Counted from the stretch's first letter, positions 1 through 12,210 are shown. The stretch: DNA of 64,000 bases from Stichopus chloronotus (GCA_021234535.1 CM037835.1:8060001-8124000), one strand, 5' to 3'. The notes: generated by a model from the sequence alone, not told the origin. A program made the numbers and translations.

Positions 1-1116
1 TGAACTGGAAATATGTTATCATAGTGAAGGTTGGTTGGAGTGGAAAACAAATCTTGCCCCATGACTACTGGGGACAAAATCACACTATGGGCAGACGGCA
101 AGTACAGTACAACAATTCAACATAATTCTCCAGCAGATTATTCATATATGTCATAATATTTTAATGGCTATTTGTAAAAAATATCTACATATTATGAATC
201 TCAAACAGTGTGCCACATCTTTCATAAATGTGAGATGCCACAGTACTTCCAATAAGTCACACTAACTTGTGCTATGCGTCACACAAATCAATTGATGACC
301 ATCACATAAGGGTTCATGTCAATGAAGGACACTATAATGTATGCTAATTCTGTGCTCAATTGCTATTATAACAAGTACAGAGGGAAGTCAAATTGGAAAA
401 AAATTAAGATTGCGTGGAGGAATTGAAAATAGTTATTCTTCGTGGTCCCAAAATGTCACATAAGTCATGTGCATGCTTTTTGTTCCATGTAAAGAAATGC
501 AGTACCATACAGCAATAATTTTGCTCCGCTAATGGTACTGTAAAATTAAGTGAATATTTCTGTGCATATTAAAATTAAGAGAACTCAAGAATTTTTGCAG
601 TTTTTGAATGCCATGAGCAAATTCATTCTGAAATTCATACAAATGTCCCATAAGTCACAGTAACATTTACCATTCATAACAGAATTTTGATGAAAGTTAT
701 CCCACATCTCCTCTCAAAATTCGTTTTAAGCGGGAATCCATTTTCAAAGCTTACTTTTGTCATAAATGTAGAAATATAACAATAAAATTAATGAAATTAA
801 TTAAAAATTAATCATGCACTATTTAGTAGCTTGAAAGTTGCTATGTCTGATGTGACCTTTGTTACTTTACTTTCATTTTAATGACAGCAGAGAATATCCA
901 TTACAATAACCAATGTGAAAGTCAGTATTTAAGTAATCAAGAGTCAAACTGTAGCCACAAGAAAAGAAATTCTGACACTGTGCAACATTCCATGCCATCT
1001 ATTTTGTATTATTCTCAAACTTTGAAAAGTCATATCGCAAAACCAGCGATAGCTAAACACAATTTCAATGGATGTTCATTCAGGATTTCACATTCTGAAT
1101 GAAGCACAACTTTTAA

Positions 1117-1540
1117 TGAGCCGAACTGTTGGGAGACGGACTGCATTGAGACGGACTGCATTGAGACGGACTGCCGCGAGACGAACTGCCGTGAGACGAA
1201 CTGCCGTGAGACGAACTGCCGTGACACAGACTGCCGTGAGACGAACTGCCGTGAGGCAAACTGCAGTGAGGCAAACTGCAGTGAGGCAAACTGCAGTGAG
1301 ACGAACTGCTGTGAGACGAACTGTTGGGAGACAAACTTTAATGAAGCAAACTAAAACGAGACGACCTAATATGAGGCAAACTTTAATGAGACAACCTTAA
1401 ATGAAGCAAACGTACATCAGACAATCTACAAGGAGACAAAATTACGTGAGACGACACAATTGAATGAGACAAACCAAAAAGGAGACAAAATCAAATGAGA
1501 CAACGAAATAAGTTGAGACAAACTATGATGAGACAACAAA
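1117..1540. repeat. 15-bp minisatellite, decaying towards its right end
   Basis: The unit is close to GAGACGAACTGCCGT, repeated in tandem and nearly regular from about 1130 to 1335. It then degrades into irregularly spaced GAGACAAAC-type cores up to about 1540. Variant units carry GAGGCAAAC, GACACAGAC or TGCAGT/TGCATT. Because 15 is a multiple of three, frames stay open on both strands across the array: an Arg-Arg-Thr-Ala-Val type repeat on plus and a Ser/His/Gly repeat on minus. Neither shows other signs of being a gene. Confidence 0.9.
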
Positions 1541-2039
1541 ATTCATTGCCCTTTTGGCGTTCCATACTTCAAGGCCTACATGTGACCTTTGTTGCCCAAG
1601 TTTTCTACACTTACTGATGGCTCATAACCCAACGATCATTGCCCCCAACTTTCATGAAACTGCATCAAAAATTGTACAAGAGAGAGTAATGGAAAGCAAC
1701 TGTGAACAAGCAGATTACAAAACCACATCATCGATATATATATTACATGGTAGGAGCAAAAACATGTAGAGCTTTAGCCAACAGGAAAAATAATTATAAC
1801 TGATCAGTCCTCCAGCAGTCAAGCAAATTTAATGACTACACTGATGGCATAAAAGCATCTGTGGCATGAAAATGGGGCAAAACAATCTCAGTGACCAAAG
1901 TGACAGTACCTGCAGTTCATGTACTTAAGAGTCCAAAATTTGCTGTATACGCTCACTACACTATAATATAAGGCAGTTTCAATAAGGAGTATTTAGTAGC
2001 CTAATATTGCCACAACATTACTGTTTAGGATTAAAATAA

Positions 2040-2340
2040 GTCCCCTACCCTTTGACTCTGGCTTGACCTCCACCAAAACAAACCAACATCATTTTCCCAC
2101 CATAATTCAACCAAAGATCAAGTTCAAAATTTTTCCAAGATTACTAACTTGAGACTTGCCCCTGGCAGTGTCCCCAGATGACCGCTGACCTCCACCAAAA
2201 ATGATAGGGCACATCTTCTCAAAATGACAGACCTACATATCAAGTTTGACATTCATCCCACTTCCCCTTGTTGAGTTTCATCCACTGTCATGTGCAACTT
2301 TTCCATAGATTTCACACCAAAACATCACATTTAGATTGTT
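2040..2340. repeat. Dispersed repeat fragment with 'gacctccaccaaaa' blocks
   Basis: Two diverged blocks of the form TGACCTCCACCAAAA..., each followed by 'aatcaagttcaaaatttt'-like text, resemble the internally repeated element at 23.3-23.8 kb. Borders are not clear. Confidence 0.4.
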
Positions 2341-2506
2341 GTTACATGCAGCATGCCCCAAGTAAATTACCATCATCACATGTAACAACAGCAGTTTTCT
2401 GTTGATGAAAGATACATGTCTGCAAGTATGACAAGAAAATAATATATTACAAAAGTATGTAACAAACTGATTGTGGTTACATGTTAAAATTTCTTCAGCA
2501 ACTTAC

Positions 2507-2673
2507 ATTTCGTTTGGAGGATAGAGTTTTACAATCTCACTGATGATTGGTGAATAGCAAGCATCTCTTTCACCTTTTCCTTCTATACTCCAATCTCTGA
2601 CAAACTGTTTCAATGTTGTTTTCACTTTCTCCATGTCAAATCCAGTGACTGGGAGTGCTCCATTCTCAGTACC
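2507..2673 (-). CDS. CARNMT1: CARNMT1 coding exon 3
   Basis: This exon is 167 nt. The acceptor is CCCCAAAG ending at 2674 and the donor is GTAAGT at 2506. It encodes [20 protein letters not shown], then [20 protein letters not shown] and [15 protein letters not shown], leaving a phase-2 end. It is too short to show as a long ORF. The next exon should begin near the conserved W-DP-K segment and lies left of position 1. Confidence 0.9.
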
Positions 2674-5600
2674 CTTTGGGGAACAAAAGAATGTTATTGG
2701 CTGAAATGCAGGTCTGCTATTGACTGCGATGCAAACATTAAAATCTTTGGAACTATCAACCAGTTACAGAAGTACGTGTACTGTCAAATTTCTCTGCAAG
2801 GATATATTCAGTACAGATTGAATGTTGATAGAGCAGCCTGCCAAGCTGAAGGAAATCGTGAATCCTTTCATTGTGGCTGTGCAGCAGGCTACATGTGGTA
2901 TGGGAGTGCCAATGTTAGACAAAGGGTGTAGCCGTGAAATGCTTGACATTGGTATCATGTTGAAATTCCACCTCCTTCTTTTACTATAGCAGTTATCTGT
3001 TGTTTGCATAGTTATTATGTAAGAGCTTTTATATTGACTTGGAGAATGCAGATTAAGGTGCCTGAAAGTGTCAACACAATAGCCTACTGTAAACTGTACA
3101 CTATTGTTGAGACACTGAAGTGAAGTTTTTGTCAAGTTTTTAGTTAAAAGATTTTCTCTAGTAATCCTTGTGTGCTCAAACTGAGAACTCAAATTCATAA
3201 CAATTACCAAATGAGAATTCCTGAAGGCTGGCAAACCCTATACTTGTATGTGCACTAAACCATTTGCTGGTTTGTCCTCATCCAAGTCACCCAGCCATCA
3301 TGTAATAGACCATGCAGTTACTGCGACACAGTAGCATAGGTGGCGGAGGATGGACACAGTCCCGCAGCATTGTTTTTTTAGGGGGTGTTGCAAGAGTGAA
3401 AGGGCACCTACGGAGCCTGGTATAAAGGACGGTTTCAGTGATCTAGGGGATATTTTATCAAAATTTTCTGATTCATTCCACATCAACCCATGGTGGCATT
3501 CCGCTTGCATATTCTTCCGAGATACCTTTAGCTATCATACAATTGGCGATAGGCACCCCTTAAGATCTCCCCCCCCCCTCCCCGGTAAGGATGCACCCTT
3601 GCCACCACTAAAGAGTAGTGAGCAAATCCACTGTATGCTGAAATTGAATAGTGAAGTACAGAAGGAATTGACTAAAGTCCTTACAAGGATATACGCCTAC
3701 AACATATTTCTGCAACTCGTATACACTCACATATGCTTCTCTGTTTTCAAACATGTCTGCAGTCTGCTGTATCATCACTTTGATGACCTCATGGTTATGT
3801 TTAATGCAATTTCTTAATTCTTCAAGATGGGGAAGAAATTCTGGGAGCATTTCCCTATGAGTCTCTGAGAGTTTTTCATAGTTCTTCTCTGCCCGATCAA
3901 CTCTCTCATATCCATAGTTCCTGCAAAGAAAAGGGTCTGATAAATGTTTAGTCAAAACAGCCAGTCTGCATTTAGTGCTTTAGAAAAAAACAGATCTTCG
4001 GCATGGAAATTGATTTGTTAGCACACCGTTGTAGGGTGCTTGCAGGTGCAAAGTGCTGACATGGTCAAACAGTTGTAGTTAAGTAGATTCAATGACTACA
4101 CCAAACAATGCATGATTATTTTCAGGGAATATCTTATCCAGTAGCATCTCACTTTGCTAAACAAAATGGTCAAATTGCTATTCAAATGGAATGTTATGTA
4201 GCAGCTTTTTGTACATCCAACAAAAAGGTTTTCACAGATTTTTCAACAAAATACACAAGAAACCTGCTAAAATTGCTCTGCAAATTTTAATTAAATAAAA
4301 AAAAAATTATTCCCTGACTTTTCTCTATGAAAAATAAGTTACTTTATGATGAGATTCGTTCAAGAAGTGACTCTGGTAATTTTACAGACACCCAACCACA
4401 TGAGAAATTACCAAACTGCCAGAAAATGTCAGACACAATTATAACAGTCAAAATTTGACTACCAGGCCACTTTTGCAAATTCTCGAGCCAAGATTTGAGA
4501 ATATATGGAGAAAATAACATAAATACCATAGTGTATAACATAGGTGTAGTCACTCCTGAGTTAGTTTGCCCTTTATTTTCTGAAATTCTGGACAAACTCT
4601 AATTCACACCAGTAGCACTGTAGGTCAATATAGACTGATACACATGTGAAATTATGGGTAATTGGACTACTGTTTTGGAATTTTTCAGAGGATGTATACC
4701 AGAATTTTTTTATGAAGTTATCTGCATTTGCTAACAGCCACAGAGGTCTTTGATGTTACTACTGTAAATTCATGTCCAGGGTGAAAATCGTTCCAATGGT
4801 GCACATGGCACTAACTCTGGTGTCTTGGTCTATTGAATTTTCATCAATTTGGTGATTTTGCTGGGTGAGTATTTGAAGTTACTAACTTAACTGACAGAGA
4901 TAGTGACATTATGGTACAACCACAACTTACAAAAATGGGCCTACGTCTGCCTACATTAACTTAGTCTAGGTCAAGATATTTGTACTTTTAGTTCTCTTTC
5001 GTGTTTCCACACACAATGCTTTTAACATATCCATCATGCTGCTATTCTAACAGCGACCTGTTTGTCAGCTCTGTTTGCACGCAAGCTCCGTACCCAACCA
5101 AGTTATGAGTATCTGTTCACTACCAACGTCTTGGACATTTGTCAATAATGGGGCATAACCTGTTCAAAACACTCGGTCTTTATTCATTTACACAGTCACT
5201 TGTGTACAGAACGCTCACACAGTCACAGCGAAGTGCCTGTTCACTGTTCACCCTGATTGGTTGTTCTCTACAAAGAAATCAAATTTTAGGGTGTGAACTG
5301 AATGATCAAATGTGACTGCTTTCTTCACTTTTTTGAAGCAAACTGTTGATAAAATAAAGAAAAAAGTTGAGATGGTTGGCAACAAATGTACAAGACCCTA
5401 GTGTTAAGTAGAAATCGGTGAGGAACAGCAGAGGGCAAGGTCAGCTCTGTACAAAAGAAGCACGACGGAGTGTGTGATACTAAATTACTAGGGTCCTAGC
5501 AAGACTAACACTGACTTAGGTAGTATAGTAAGTAATCATGAGTTGATCATCATCATGAGTTAATCACTGTGTTCTTAAAACCAGCACAGCATGTAGACGT

Positions 5601-8600
5601 GATTCGATTTTGACAATGTAAATGTGTCCTACAATGTGCACTCCTCAAACAATATCAAACGCTATTATTGCCTTATCATTTTCGATGTTCAAAGTGAATA
5701 TGTAAATTACGATGGCAATATTTGTAAGTTTTTGCTAAAATGTGGACTGAATATTTAAAAACATTACCAAAAATTGTGACCACAATGTCTTTGGTGAGGC
5801 TTGCATAAGTACAATTTTAGAGCAAAAAGACAACAATGGTAATCAATTGTTTTCTTTGATCTTTTGTTGGTAGTGATTGACTCAAGATTAGTTCATAGAC
5901 ACTGTGTTGGGTATTGCAACCTTCATTTCAAAATTCACTTTATATGGATTACTCAACCTAGACATCAGGGAAATAAAGCATGAAAGTAACACTTCTAAAC
6001 AATTGTTACTGCAAGGTTTTGTTGATTTTTGTAAGTGTTTGAATATTTTATAGAGTCGCAACTTTTGTTGTGTGATTGACTCATGATACTCTCAGTGAAC
6101 TGTCCACAGAAAAAAAAAAGAAAAAAGAAGACCCTTCTACTGCATTCTTCATATTAGCCCATACATACCCACAACAGTGCAAACATAACTGCTGTTAGTG
6201 CCAGGGTTGCCAGTTTGGCAGTTTAATGCCAAAATTGGCACATTTGGCATTTTCTACCTTTGTTGGCCAGTAGATATTAAAAGTGAACGCCAAACGGCAT
6301 TTTGGCGTTTTTTGGCATTTTGGGGGACCTAAGTGTAAATTACAATAAAACACACACTTTTTCACGAAATTTCAAGAAAAAGTATTCTTTTTTCCCAGAT
6401 TTTAATACAGTCACCCAGTCATACTTTGGTCACCCGAGTGAGACGTTACTGGTTTACAGTTTACACGCCACTTATGAATTGATATATTGTATTAGCATGT
6501 GTTGGAAACATTGACAAGTCTTACACTGTACATACCTACATACGTACATACATACATTCTACTTTACTCCAGTAGGAGTTTGTTCTGATTTGGCATTTTT
6601 TTCAGGTGATTGGGTGGGCAATCAGGCTGGTTACATCACAGAAAGACTGGCAACCCTGGTCAATTTGTCTGTGAATGTGAGTTAGGCTTAGACTAGGCTC
6701 AACAAACATTCCAGATACCAGAGTTTATATGGCCATTGTAGTGTAGCATGGTTGCACCTATTTGATGCACATCAGGATTTGGTCGATGATTATGAAGTTA
6801 ATAGAAATTTAAATGGGGTTTTGGTACAAGCAGCACCTGACAAATGTAATGATATGAAGCGGTTTTCTGTGTTGTTCCTTCTCATTTTAAAATAGCACAA
6901 TGTGAACCCAAGATTTCTGCTGTTAGAAGTATTTTTATGCACCTAAATTGACAGTTCTGTGGAGTGGTAAGCAAAGTCAAATGGATGAGTAACATTAGCC
7001 ATGAGGTACTGTACATGTATCATGTAAACTTATGTCTAGCAGGTGGATCACTACTTTTGGGACATGGTGGTATTTTGAGGTGTATTCTGGGTTGTTTTGT
7101 GATAGTTCAAATTAGGATGCAAAGCCCAGCCTATGGGCAAGGGAGAATAAACCTTACCATAGAACCAGAAGTGTGACAGGCGTCATCAGCGACATATTAT
7201 ATTTGACATTTTGAGGAATTACGTCATTCTGTTTTCAATAAAATAGGTTAGGTTCTCTGAAGTGATCCATTTTCAGCAATAGCTTGGGGTGCGTCACTCT
7301 GGGGAATGTGTCATTCTAGGTGTATTTTAATTTGGATACTTACTGAACAGTAAACTACTGTAGGATATACATGTAGCATAGATGTATAAAACTTTGCACA
7401 TCTAACGTAAAAACCTTGGAATTTCTTGCTGCTGGAAATTTAAAATCCCTACAAATCTAATTATCTGGTTGTTGCAAGTCTAAAATTCAATTTTCAAGTA
7501 ATTTGATCAAATATGCTATGGATTGTACCTCCAAATCTGTCATTTTAACCAACATTTACTTGAGTCCACGATACGACATAAACCTGCCAAACTTTGCACA
7601 CCTCACTAACGTTAGCATGATAATCATTACATGAAGTTTGTCCTTTAAAACAAATCCTGTGCCTAAACCTAAAGCAAACACATGCAAACAAGCTAGCAAC
7701 AAAAATAATCAGGAAAAATTCCATTGAAGAGTCAAAATCATGATCTGAACATTTGTAGCATTTGGAGGAAACTGTGAATAGGATGCTAGGCCTAGCCTAC
7801 TTCTCCTCCTAGGCAAACGTAGTACCATAAAGTTAACTAAACAGGCAAGGGCCATTACATAAGCAGTGTCTCAGCTTTCTTTTTAGTCTTGTCAAGGCAC
7901 TGTAGTCAAAAATTTGTCCAGCTATTAGGTCATTGCATTTTAGGGCTCATTTTTTGAGGGTGCACTAAGTTTGGCAGCGTGCGAAGTTTGGTCTAGCCTA
8001 TGCACTATACAATCATGGATTTACTGATTTACCGGTTTACCGGAGCCCACCGGCATCAAATGTCGATGGGGTCGTGAGAACTGGGGCAGACAGCCATCTC
8101 TGGCTTATGTAGAGCCCCCTTCTTTTCTGGAAAATAGGATCGATGATGTTTTTAAATCCGTTGACTGTTGTGGCAGTGACAGCCTCCGTGGCAGATTGTT
8201 CCATTCAGTAATAACCCGCTGACTGAAAAAATACTTCCTTATGTCTAGTCTACAGTGGTGCTTCTGGAACTTAGGATGATGACCTCTTGTTTTACTAACA
8301 TCCGACAATTTAAAACTAGAGCAGCGATGCTGCAGTTGCTCAACCCTTCTGATGTTAGGAAGTGTCCAGTTGAAAATTAATTTGGAACACATCTATGGTC
8401 CTAACATCGTTCATACTGTACACAAACTCATGTTGGGCTGGCCAGCACATAAACGCTGTTGACCTAGCAATTAACTTTCGCAGCTGGACCGTTTCAGCAG
8501 GGAGTTGCTATTTGACAAATAGCAAAGTTGGTTTCAGGGATAAATCTTAGCTATAACACTGCCCACAGGGGGCAGGGATAGGGATCAGAAAGTAGACTTC

Positions 8601-11600
8601 TAGTACATGCCACCAGTTTGTGCAGGGCAGTGGCATAACCAGAGGGGGCTGTCAAATGTCTGATTGTCCCCTCCCACTACCCCCAATGAAATTGGTGAGT
8701 AAAAAAAATATTGGATGAAAACCACACCATGCATTTTTTAAAGAGGCTCATTGAGTTGTTTCCTGAAATTCACTAAATTTATCTACACCCATCAAGTTTC
8801 CTTCACATACAAGTGACAAATGGTCAAACTAAGAAGATCCCAATGTTTCTCATACAATGGAACATTAATCAGTAAGTAATGAATGATTTAATTTGGTTTA
8901 TGAAAATTCGTGACCAGACACTTTTCATACTAGTACTACATTCACACACACACAACCAGTGCAACTAACAGTCAAAAATTTGAAAATTTTGACAGTTTTC
9001 ATAACTATTGGATGTGAAACTTGACTACTTATGCTAATTGTAAGTATTGTCATGTGTTCATATCCTTCAAAACCACCACAAACTTTACTGATGTCAACTC
9101 AATGAGTCCCTTTAAGTAAATGCTGCTAAGTCGTGTGGAGTCTAATATTGATTCCGTAAAAAACAAATTAATGAAAAGAAAAGAATCTAGTATGATGAAA
9201 TATGTAGGCTTTCGTTCACAAATAAGAATGTTGCATCTCTACTTAGTGAACCCCCTGTAAGTGCCTGAATACATTAATTTAAACTGGACTAAACTAGCAC
9301 TGTTGATGTTATCAAAAATTAATCAACAATTTCTTTTTGTGGCTTTCACTCACAACCGTTGCAGAGACTGACCTTTTGGAAGTGTAAATTTCTAAATGTG
9401 GTTTGTCAAAAATGAAGAATATTTGGCCACAATTCACAAGGTCTGGGAGGTTGGGAACTGCCAATTCCTGCACTATGAGAGGAACTTTTGGCAAAACTTT
9501 TAGTGGTATATGCTACACTACACTTAGAAAGTGCCATAATCACTTGTCTCCCCCCTCCCCCTTAAATAAAAAGTCTGGTTATGCCACTGGTGCAGGGCCT
9601 TGACCAAGCCAAGACCAAACCTCAACTCCCTAACATTCTCTGATAACCATTCCAGCTAGACCAGGGAAACAACTGGTGAAGAACAATAACCCCTCTGTAT
9701 GCAATGTCCACACAACCAGCAAGGGGGGCTATGTAATATATTCTAAAATTAGCTGTCAGGGAACTTTGCTATCATGGTACATTAGTTGTGTACACAGTGG
9801 ACACTGGCTACTACAGGGAGTACAAGTAATGCCCAAGAATAACAGTCAAAACAAAGTAAGTGAAAACTGTCTTACACAAGCTTTAGCTTGAGGCTATTCA
9901 TTTAAGGTGGTGAGCATGCCCCTCCAGATAAAGCTCACTTCAACTCACTACCACATAATATAACCACTCAAATCAAGGGAGTGAGACTTCAAAAGGATCT
10001 AAAGCACAAGGAAAAATGATCAAAATAGCCAAAAATTATGACTTCCTTTTGTCCTATCATATAGTTAGGAACAACTTGTATTGCCATCCCAATGTGGCAC
10101 CTTCACTGCAAATTTCAGAAAAATCCACCAGTAACTGCAGAAGAAGTAGGCTTTTGAACAGAGAGACAGACATTTTCTCCCCCTACAGTACCACATAAGC
10201 TCTACCCACACTCCGTGGGTTGAGCTAAAAAGTAGCCTGATTAACATTTTCCAGACCCTTAACGATTTTAAAAGCTTCAATCAAGGCGGCTCTTAGTCTA
10301 CGCATTTCAAGAGAAATCAAACCAGTTCTTTCAAGCCTTTCTTCATAACTGAGAGTACACAAATCTTGAATCAATTTTGTAGAGCGACGTTGTACCTTTT
10401 CAATGTTATCAATATCTTTCTGTAGAAAAGGGCGCCATGCCTGACAACAGTAATCCAGATGTGGTCTAACAAGAGATTTATACAATTTCAGTATATTACT
10501 ACTACTTTTACAATCATACATTCTATTAATAATACCAAGGACCTTGTTGGCAGAGCTCACAGCCTTAGCACACTGTCTACTAGGGCTCAATGAATTATCA
10601 ATAACAACACCTAAATCCCTCTCATACTCAGTGGTTTCAACTTGAACACCACCAATAAAGTAACTAGCTTGAGCATTTGAATGACCGAGGTGAAGACACT
10701 TGCACTTCTGTGCATTAAATAGCATTTGCCAATTGCAAGACCATTTATACAATGTATCCAAGTCCTGTTGCAACTCAGTCACTTTACCCATGGAAAGAAC
10801 ATCAGAAAAGACCTTAGTATCATCTGCAAACTTCAGTACTGAATTATTCAAACTGGCATCCAGATCATTAATATACAATATGAAAAGAATAGGACCTAAC
10901 ACAGATCCCTGCAGTACGCCACTAGTCACTGGAAGCCAATCGGAAAAATGACCATTTAATACAACTCTTTGCCACCTATTATCCAGCCAGTTTTCAATCC
11001 AGTCAGCCACTACTGAACCAATACCATGAGCTTTAACCTTTAAAATAAGCAGGCTTGTGAGGAACTTTGTCAAAGGCTTTACTGAAATCTAAATAGACAA
11101 CATCTACAGGATGACCTTCATCAACCTTTCAAGTAACAACTTCTAGAAAGCAGAGAAGGTTGGTAAGACAAGACCTTTGTGACCTAAAACCATGCTGAGA
11201 ATCAACTATCATGTCATTACCCTCCAGATGGCTAACAATACTTTCCTTCATAATTGATTCCATCACTTTACAGACCTGGGAAGTCAAGCTGACCGGTCTA
11301 TAACTACTAGGTTGCTTCTTAGGACCTTTTTCATACAAAGGAGTCACATTTTCTAGCTTCCAATCCATAGGTATCTGACTACATTGCAAACTCTTGCTAA
11401 AAATAATGCTTCAAGGCATGGAAATGACTTTAGCAAGATTTTGTAACACAACCGGATAGATACCATCAGCACCAGGTGCTTTGTCAGGACGCAGATTCTG
11501 CAACTTCCGGAAAACCACCTCCTGAGAAACATTTAGATCATTTAGTGCATGAGTTACACCACTGAGACCATTGACAACTGGAAGATTATTGACATCTTCC

Positions 11601-12210
11601 GTAGTGAAAAACGACGAAAAATACTCATTTAACAATCTGGCACTGACATTGTCATCCTGAACTGGATGACCATTTTCATCGATCAAAGGACCCACTACAT
11701 CCTTAGTCTTGACCTTACTACCAACATACCTGTAGAAGGCTTTGGGATCATTCGCCACATTCTGAGCCAACTTACTTTCAAAATTGCGCTTTGCTAACCT
11801 TACAACAGCAGAGTAAACCTCTCTCTTCAAATACACCATTAGGTCATTAAGAAACAGAACCAAAACTAAGCCAACCATGATTGAGTTACTTTAGCACCTA
11901 ACGTAGGCCTTATCCGTGTCTTTATCCAGATTTAACCAATACTAACACTACAGAACACACAGCCTAACTGCTTGTCCTGCCACTGGACATGTACAAAATT
12001 AGACCTAGCCCCTAGATCGACTAGCCTAAGTTAGGCTAATTATTACGCGACTTACCCTGAAGTCTAAATGTTTTACACCGAAAAGAGAGGTACTCACTTA
12101 TAATATTTAAACGCTGCAATCACTCTCCCAAAATGCTGGGCCTCTTCTTCGTCTTCTTTGCTGATTTTGCTTTTCAGCCCTTCATGCTGGTGAGGGTTGC
12201 CAGCAGACAT
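2507..12210 (-). CDS. CARNMT1: Carnosine N-methyltransferase, 5' part of the gene (three exons)
   Basis: CARNMT1 is an S-adenosylmethionine-dependent enzyme that methylates carnosine to anserine. Three minus-strand exons join in frame: 12210-12098, 3920-3731 and 2673-2507. The join from exon 1 to 2 is phase 2 and from exon 2 to 3 phase 0, all with GT-AG borders. The product starts [11 protein letters not shown] and runs through an acidic stretch into [55 protein letters not shown], then [18 protein letters not shown] and [15 protein letters not shown]. This matches the N-terminal half of animal CARNMT1 in order and spacing (recalled family knowledge, not aligned by tool). The SAM-binding GAGLGR region is not in the window; the last exon seen ends in a phase-2 donor. 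Intron 1 is 8.2 kb and full of transposons; intron 2 is 1.06 kb. Confidence 0.9.
2674..3730 (-). other. CARNMT1 intron 2
   Basis: This is a 1057-bp intron. A 156-codon minus-strand open frame (3234-2764) lies wholly inside it; it has no recognisable domain and is probably chance. A C-run of about 10 lies near 3570. Confidence 0.7.
3731..3920 (-). CDS. CARNMT1: CARNMT1 coding exon 2
   Basis: This exon is 190 nt. The acceptor is TTTCTTTGCAG ending at 3921 and the donor is GTGAGT at 3730. It encodes [14 protein letters not shown] through [19 protein letters not shown] to [10 protein letters not shown], a helical block conserved before the methyltransferase domain. A plus-strand open frame at 3350-3817 overlaps it antisense and is a shadow. 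Confidence 0.9.
5500..7650. repeat. Old direct duplication, copy 1
   Basis: Blocks of this segment recur in the same order and orientation at about 15420-16450. Matching landmarks include 'atgttcaaagtga', 'aatgtctttggtga', 'gatgattatgaagtt' against 'ctgattatgaagtt', 'agaagtatttttatg', 'tatgtctagcaggtggatca' and 'gccaaacttygcrcac'. Divergence is substantial, so the event is old. Copy 1 carries a 459-bp hAT-type element that copy 2 lacks. Confidence 0.7.
6201..6659. mobile_element. Non-autonomous hAT-like element, 459 bp
   Basis: The ends are inverted: CCAGGGTTGCCAG on the left and CTGGCAACCCTGG on the right. CAGGGTTGCCAG ends are typical of some hAT families (recalled). The interior is rich in TTGGCATTTTGGC motifs near the left end. 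I could not confirm an 8-bp target duplication, but absence of the block from the duplicate segment at 15.4-16.45 kb supports an insertion. No transposase frame is seen. Confidence 0.65.
8316..10226. mobile_element. 1.9-kb insertion splitting the LINE
   Basis: This segment interrupts the LINE inside its T-run (A-run on the plus strand). LINE sequence stops at 8315 on one side and resumes at 10227 on the other, with TAAAA on both flanks. It contains the 962-bp hAT element; without that, about 940 bp remain unclassified. No terminal inverted repeat is evident, and its right end reads 'gtgggttgagct' before the A-run. It could be a SINE-like or truncated element. Confidence 0.6.
8628..9589. mobile_element. 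Non-autonomous hAT element, 962 bp, with intact 8-bp target duplication
   Basis: The ends are CAGTGGCATAACCAGA on the left and TCTGGTTATGCCACTG on the right, a perfect 16-bp inverted repeat with the CAGTGGCRTA-type start common in hAT families. The flanks are GTGCAGGG at 8620-8627 and again at 9590-9597, a perfect 8-bp target-site duplication as expected for hAT. The interior has no transposase-like frame, so it would need an enzyme from elsewhere. Confidence 0.9.
10227..11806 (-). pseudogene. Reverse transcriptase of the minus-strand LINE, broken
   Basis: The frame shows the RT blocks [20 protein letters not shown] (FADD catalytic box) and [13 protein letters not shown], and upstream [11 protein letters not shown]. 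Breaks relative to the plus copy are a private TGA at 11411-11413 (Leu codon TTA to TGA), a TGA at 11129-11131 shared with the plus copy, and a one-base insertion near 11055-11061 that shifts the frame just after [12 protein letters not shown]. It cannot make an intact protein by standard decoding. Confidence 0.85.
12098..12210 (-). CDS. CARNMT1: CARNMT1 coding exon 1
   Basis: This exon is 113 nt, from an ATG at 12210 to a GTGAGT donor at 12097. It encodes 37 residues plus two bases of a split Lys codon. I chose this ATG because it is the first Met of an open frame that leads directly into the conserved [17 protein letters not shown] block and then splices in phase onto exon 2. The longest recalled vertebrate proteins have extra low-complexity sequence at the N-terminus, so a longer 5' end is not excluded. 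Confidence 0.85.

Larger units (their letters stand above)
1..2506 (-). other. Part of CARNMT1 intron 3, no coding exon seen
   Basis: I searched this stretch on the minus strand for the SAM-binding region that should follow exon 3 and did not find it. It contains a 15-bp minisatellite (1117-1540) and a dispersed-repeat fragment (about 2040-2340). The rest is AT-rich with no recognisable feature. Confidence 0.6.
8020..11806 (-). mobile_element. CR1-like LINE, 5'-truncated and split by an insertion
   Basis: This is a minus-strand copy of the same LINE as at 16.6-19.1 kb. One part is 11806-10227, covering the end of the linker and most of the reverse transcriptase. The other is 8315 to about 8020, covering the C-terminal tail [11 protein letters not shown] onwards and the 3' end with CCGGTAAA repeats. 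The two parts meet in a T-run that is continuous in the plus-strand copy. Identity to the plus-strand copy is very high at protein level. Its 5' end is truncated, as is usual for LINE insertions. Confidence 0.85.
3921..12097 (-). other. CARNMT1 intron 1, transposon-rich
   Basis: This is an 8.2-kb intron in which I found no exon. It carries one copy of an old direct duplication (5.5-7.65 kb), a hAT-type element inside that copy (6.2-6.66 kb), and a CR1-like LINE split by a nested insertion (8.0-11.8 kb). From 3921 to 5500 I see nothing recognisable beyond AT-rich sequence. Confidence 0.7.

Noticed and set aside
2764..3234. 156-codon minus-strand open frame
   Set aside because: It lies inside CARNMT1 intron 2 between two firm exons and has no recognisable motif or splice context.
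3350..3817. 155-codon plus-strand open frame
   Set aside because: It overlaps the well-supported CARNMT1 exon 2 on the opposite strand and has no domain.
8316..8392. N-terminal part of the minus-strand frame [17 protein letters not shown]
   Set aside because: It reads from the inserted DNA into the LINE tail by chance; only [11 protein letters not shown] onwards belongs to the LINE.
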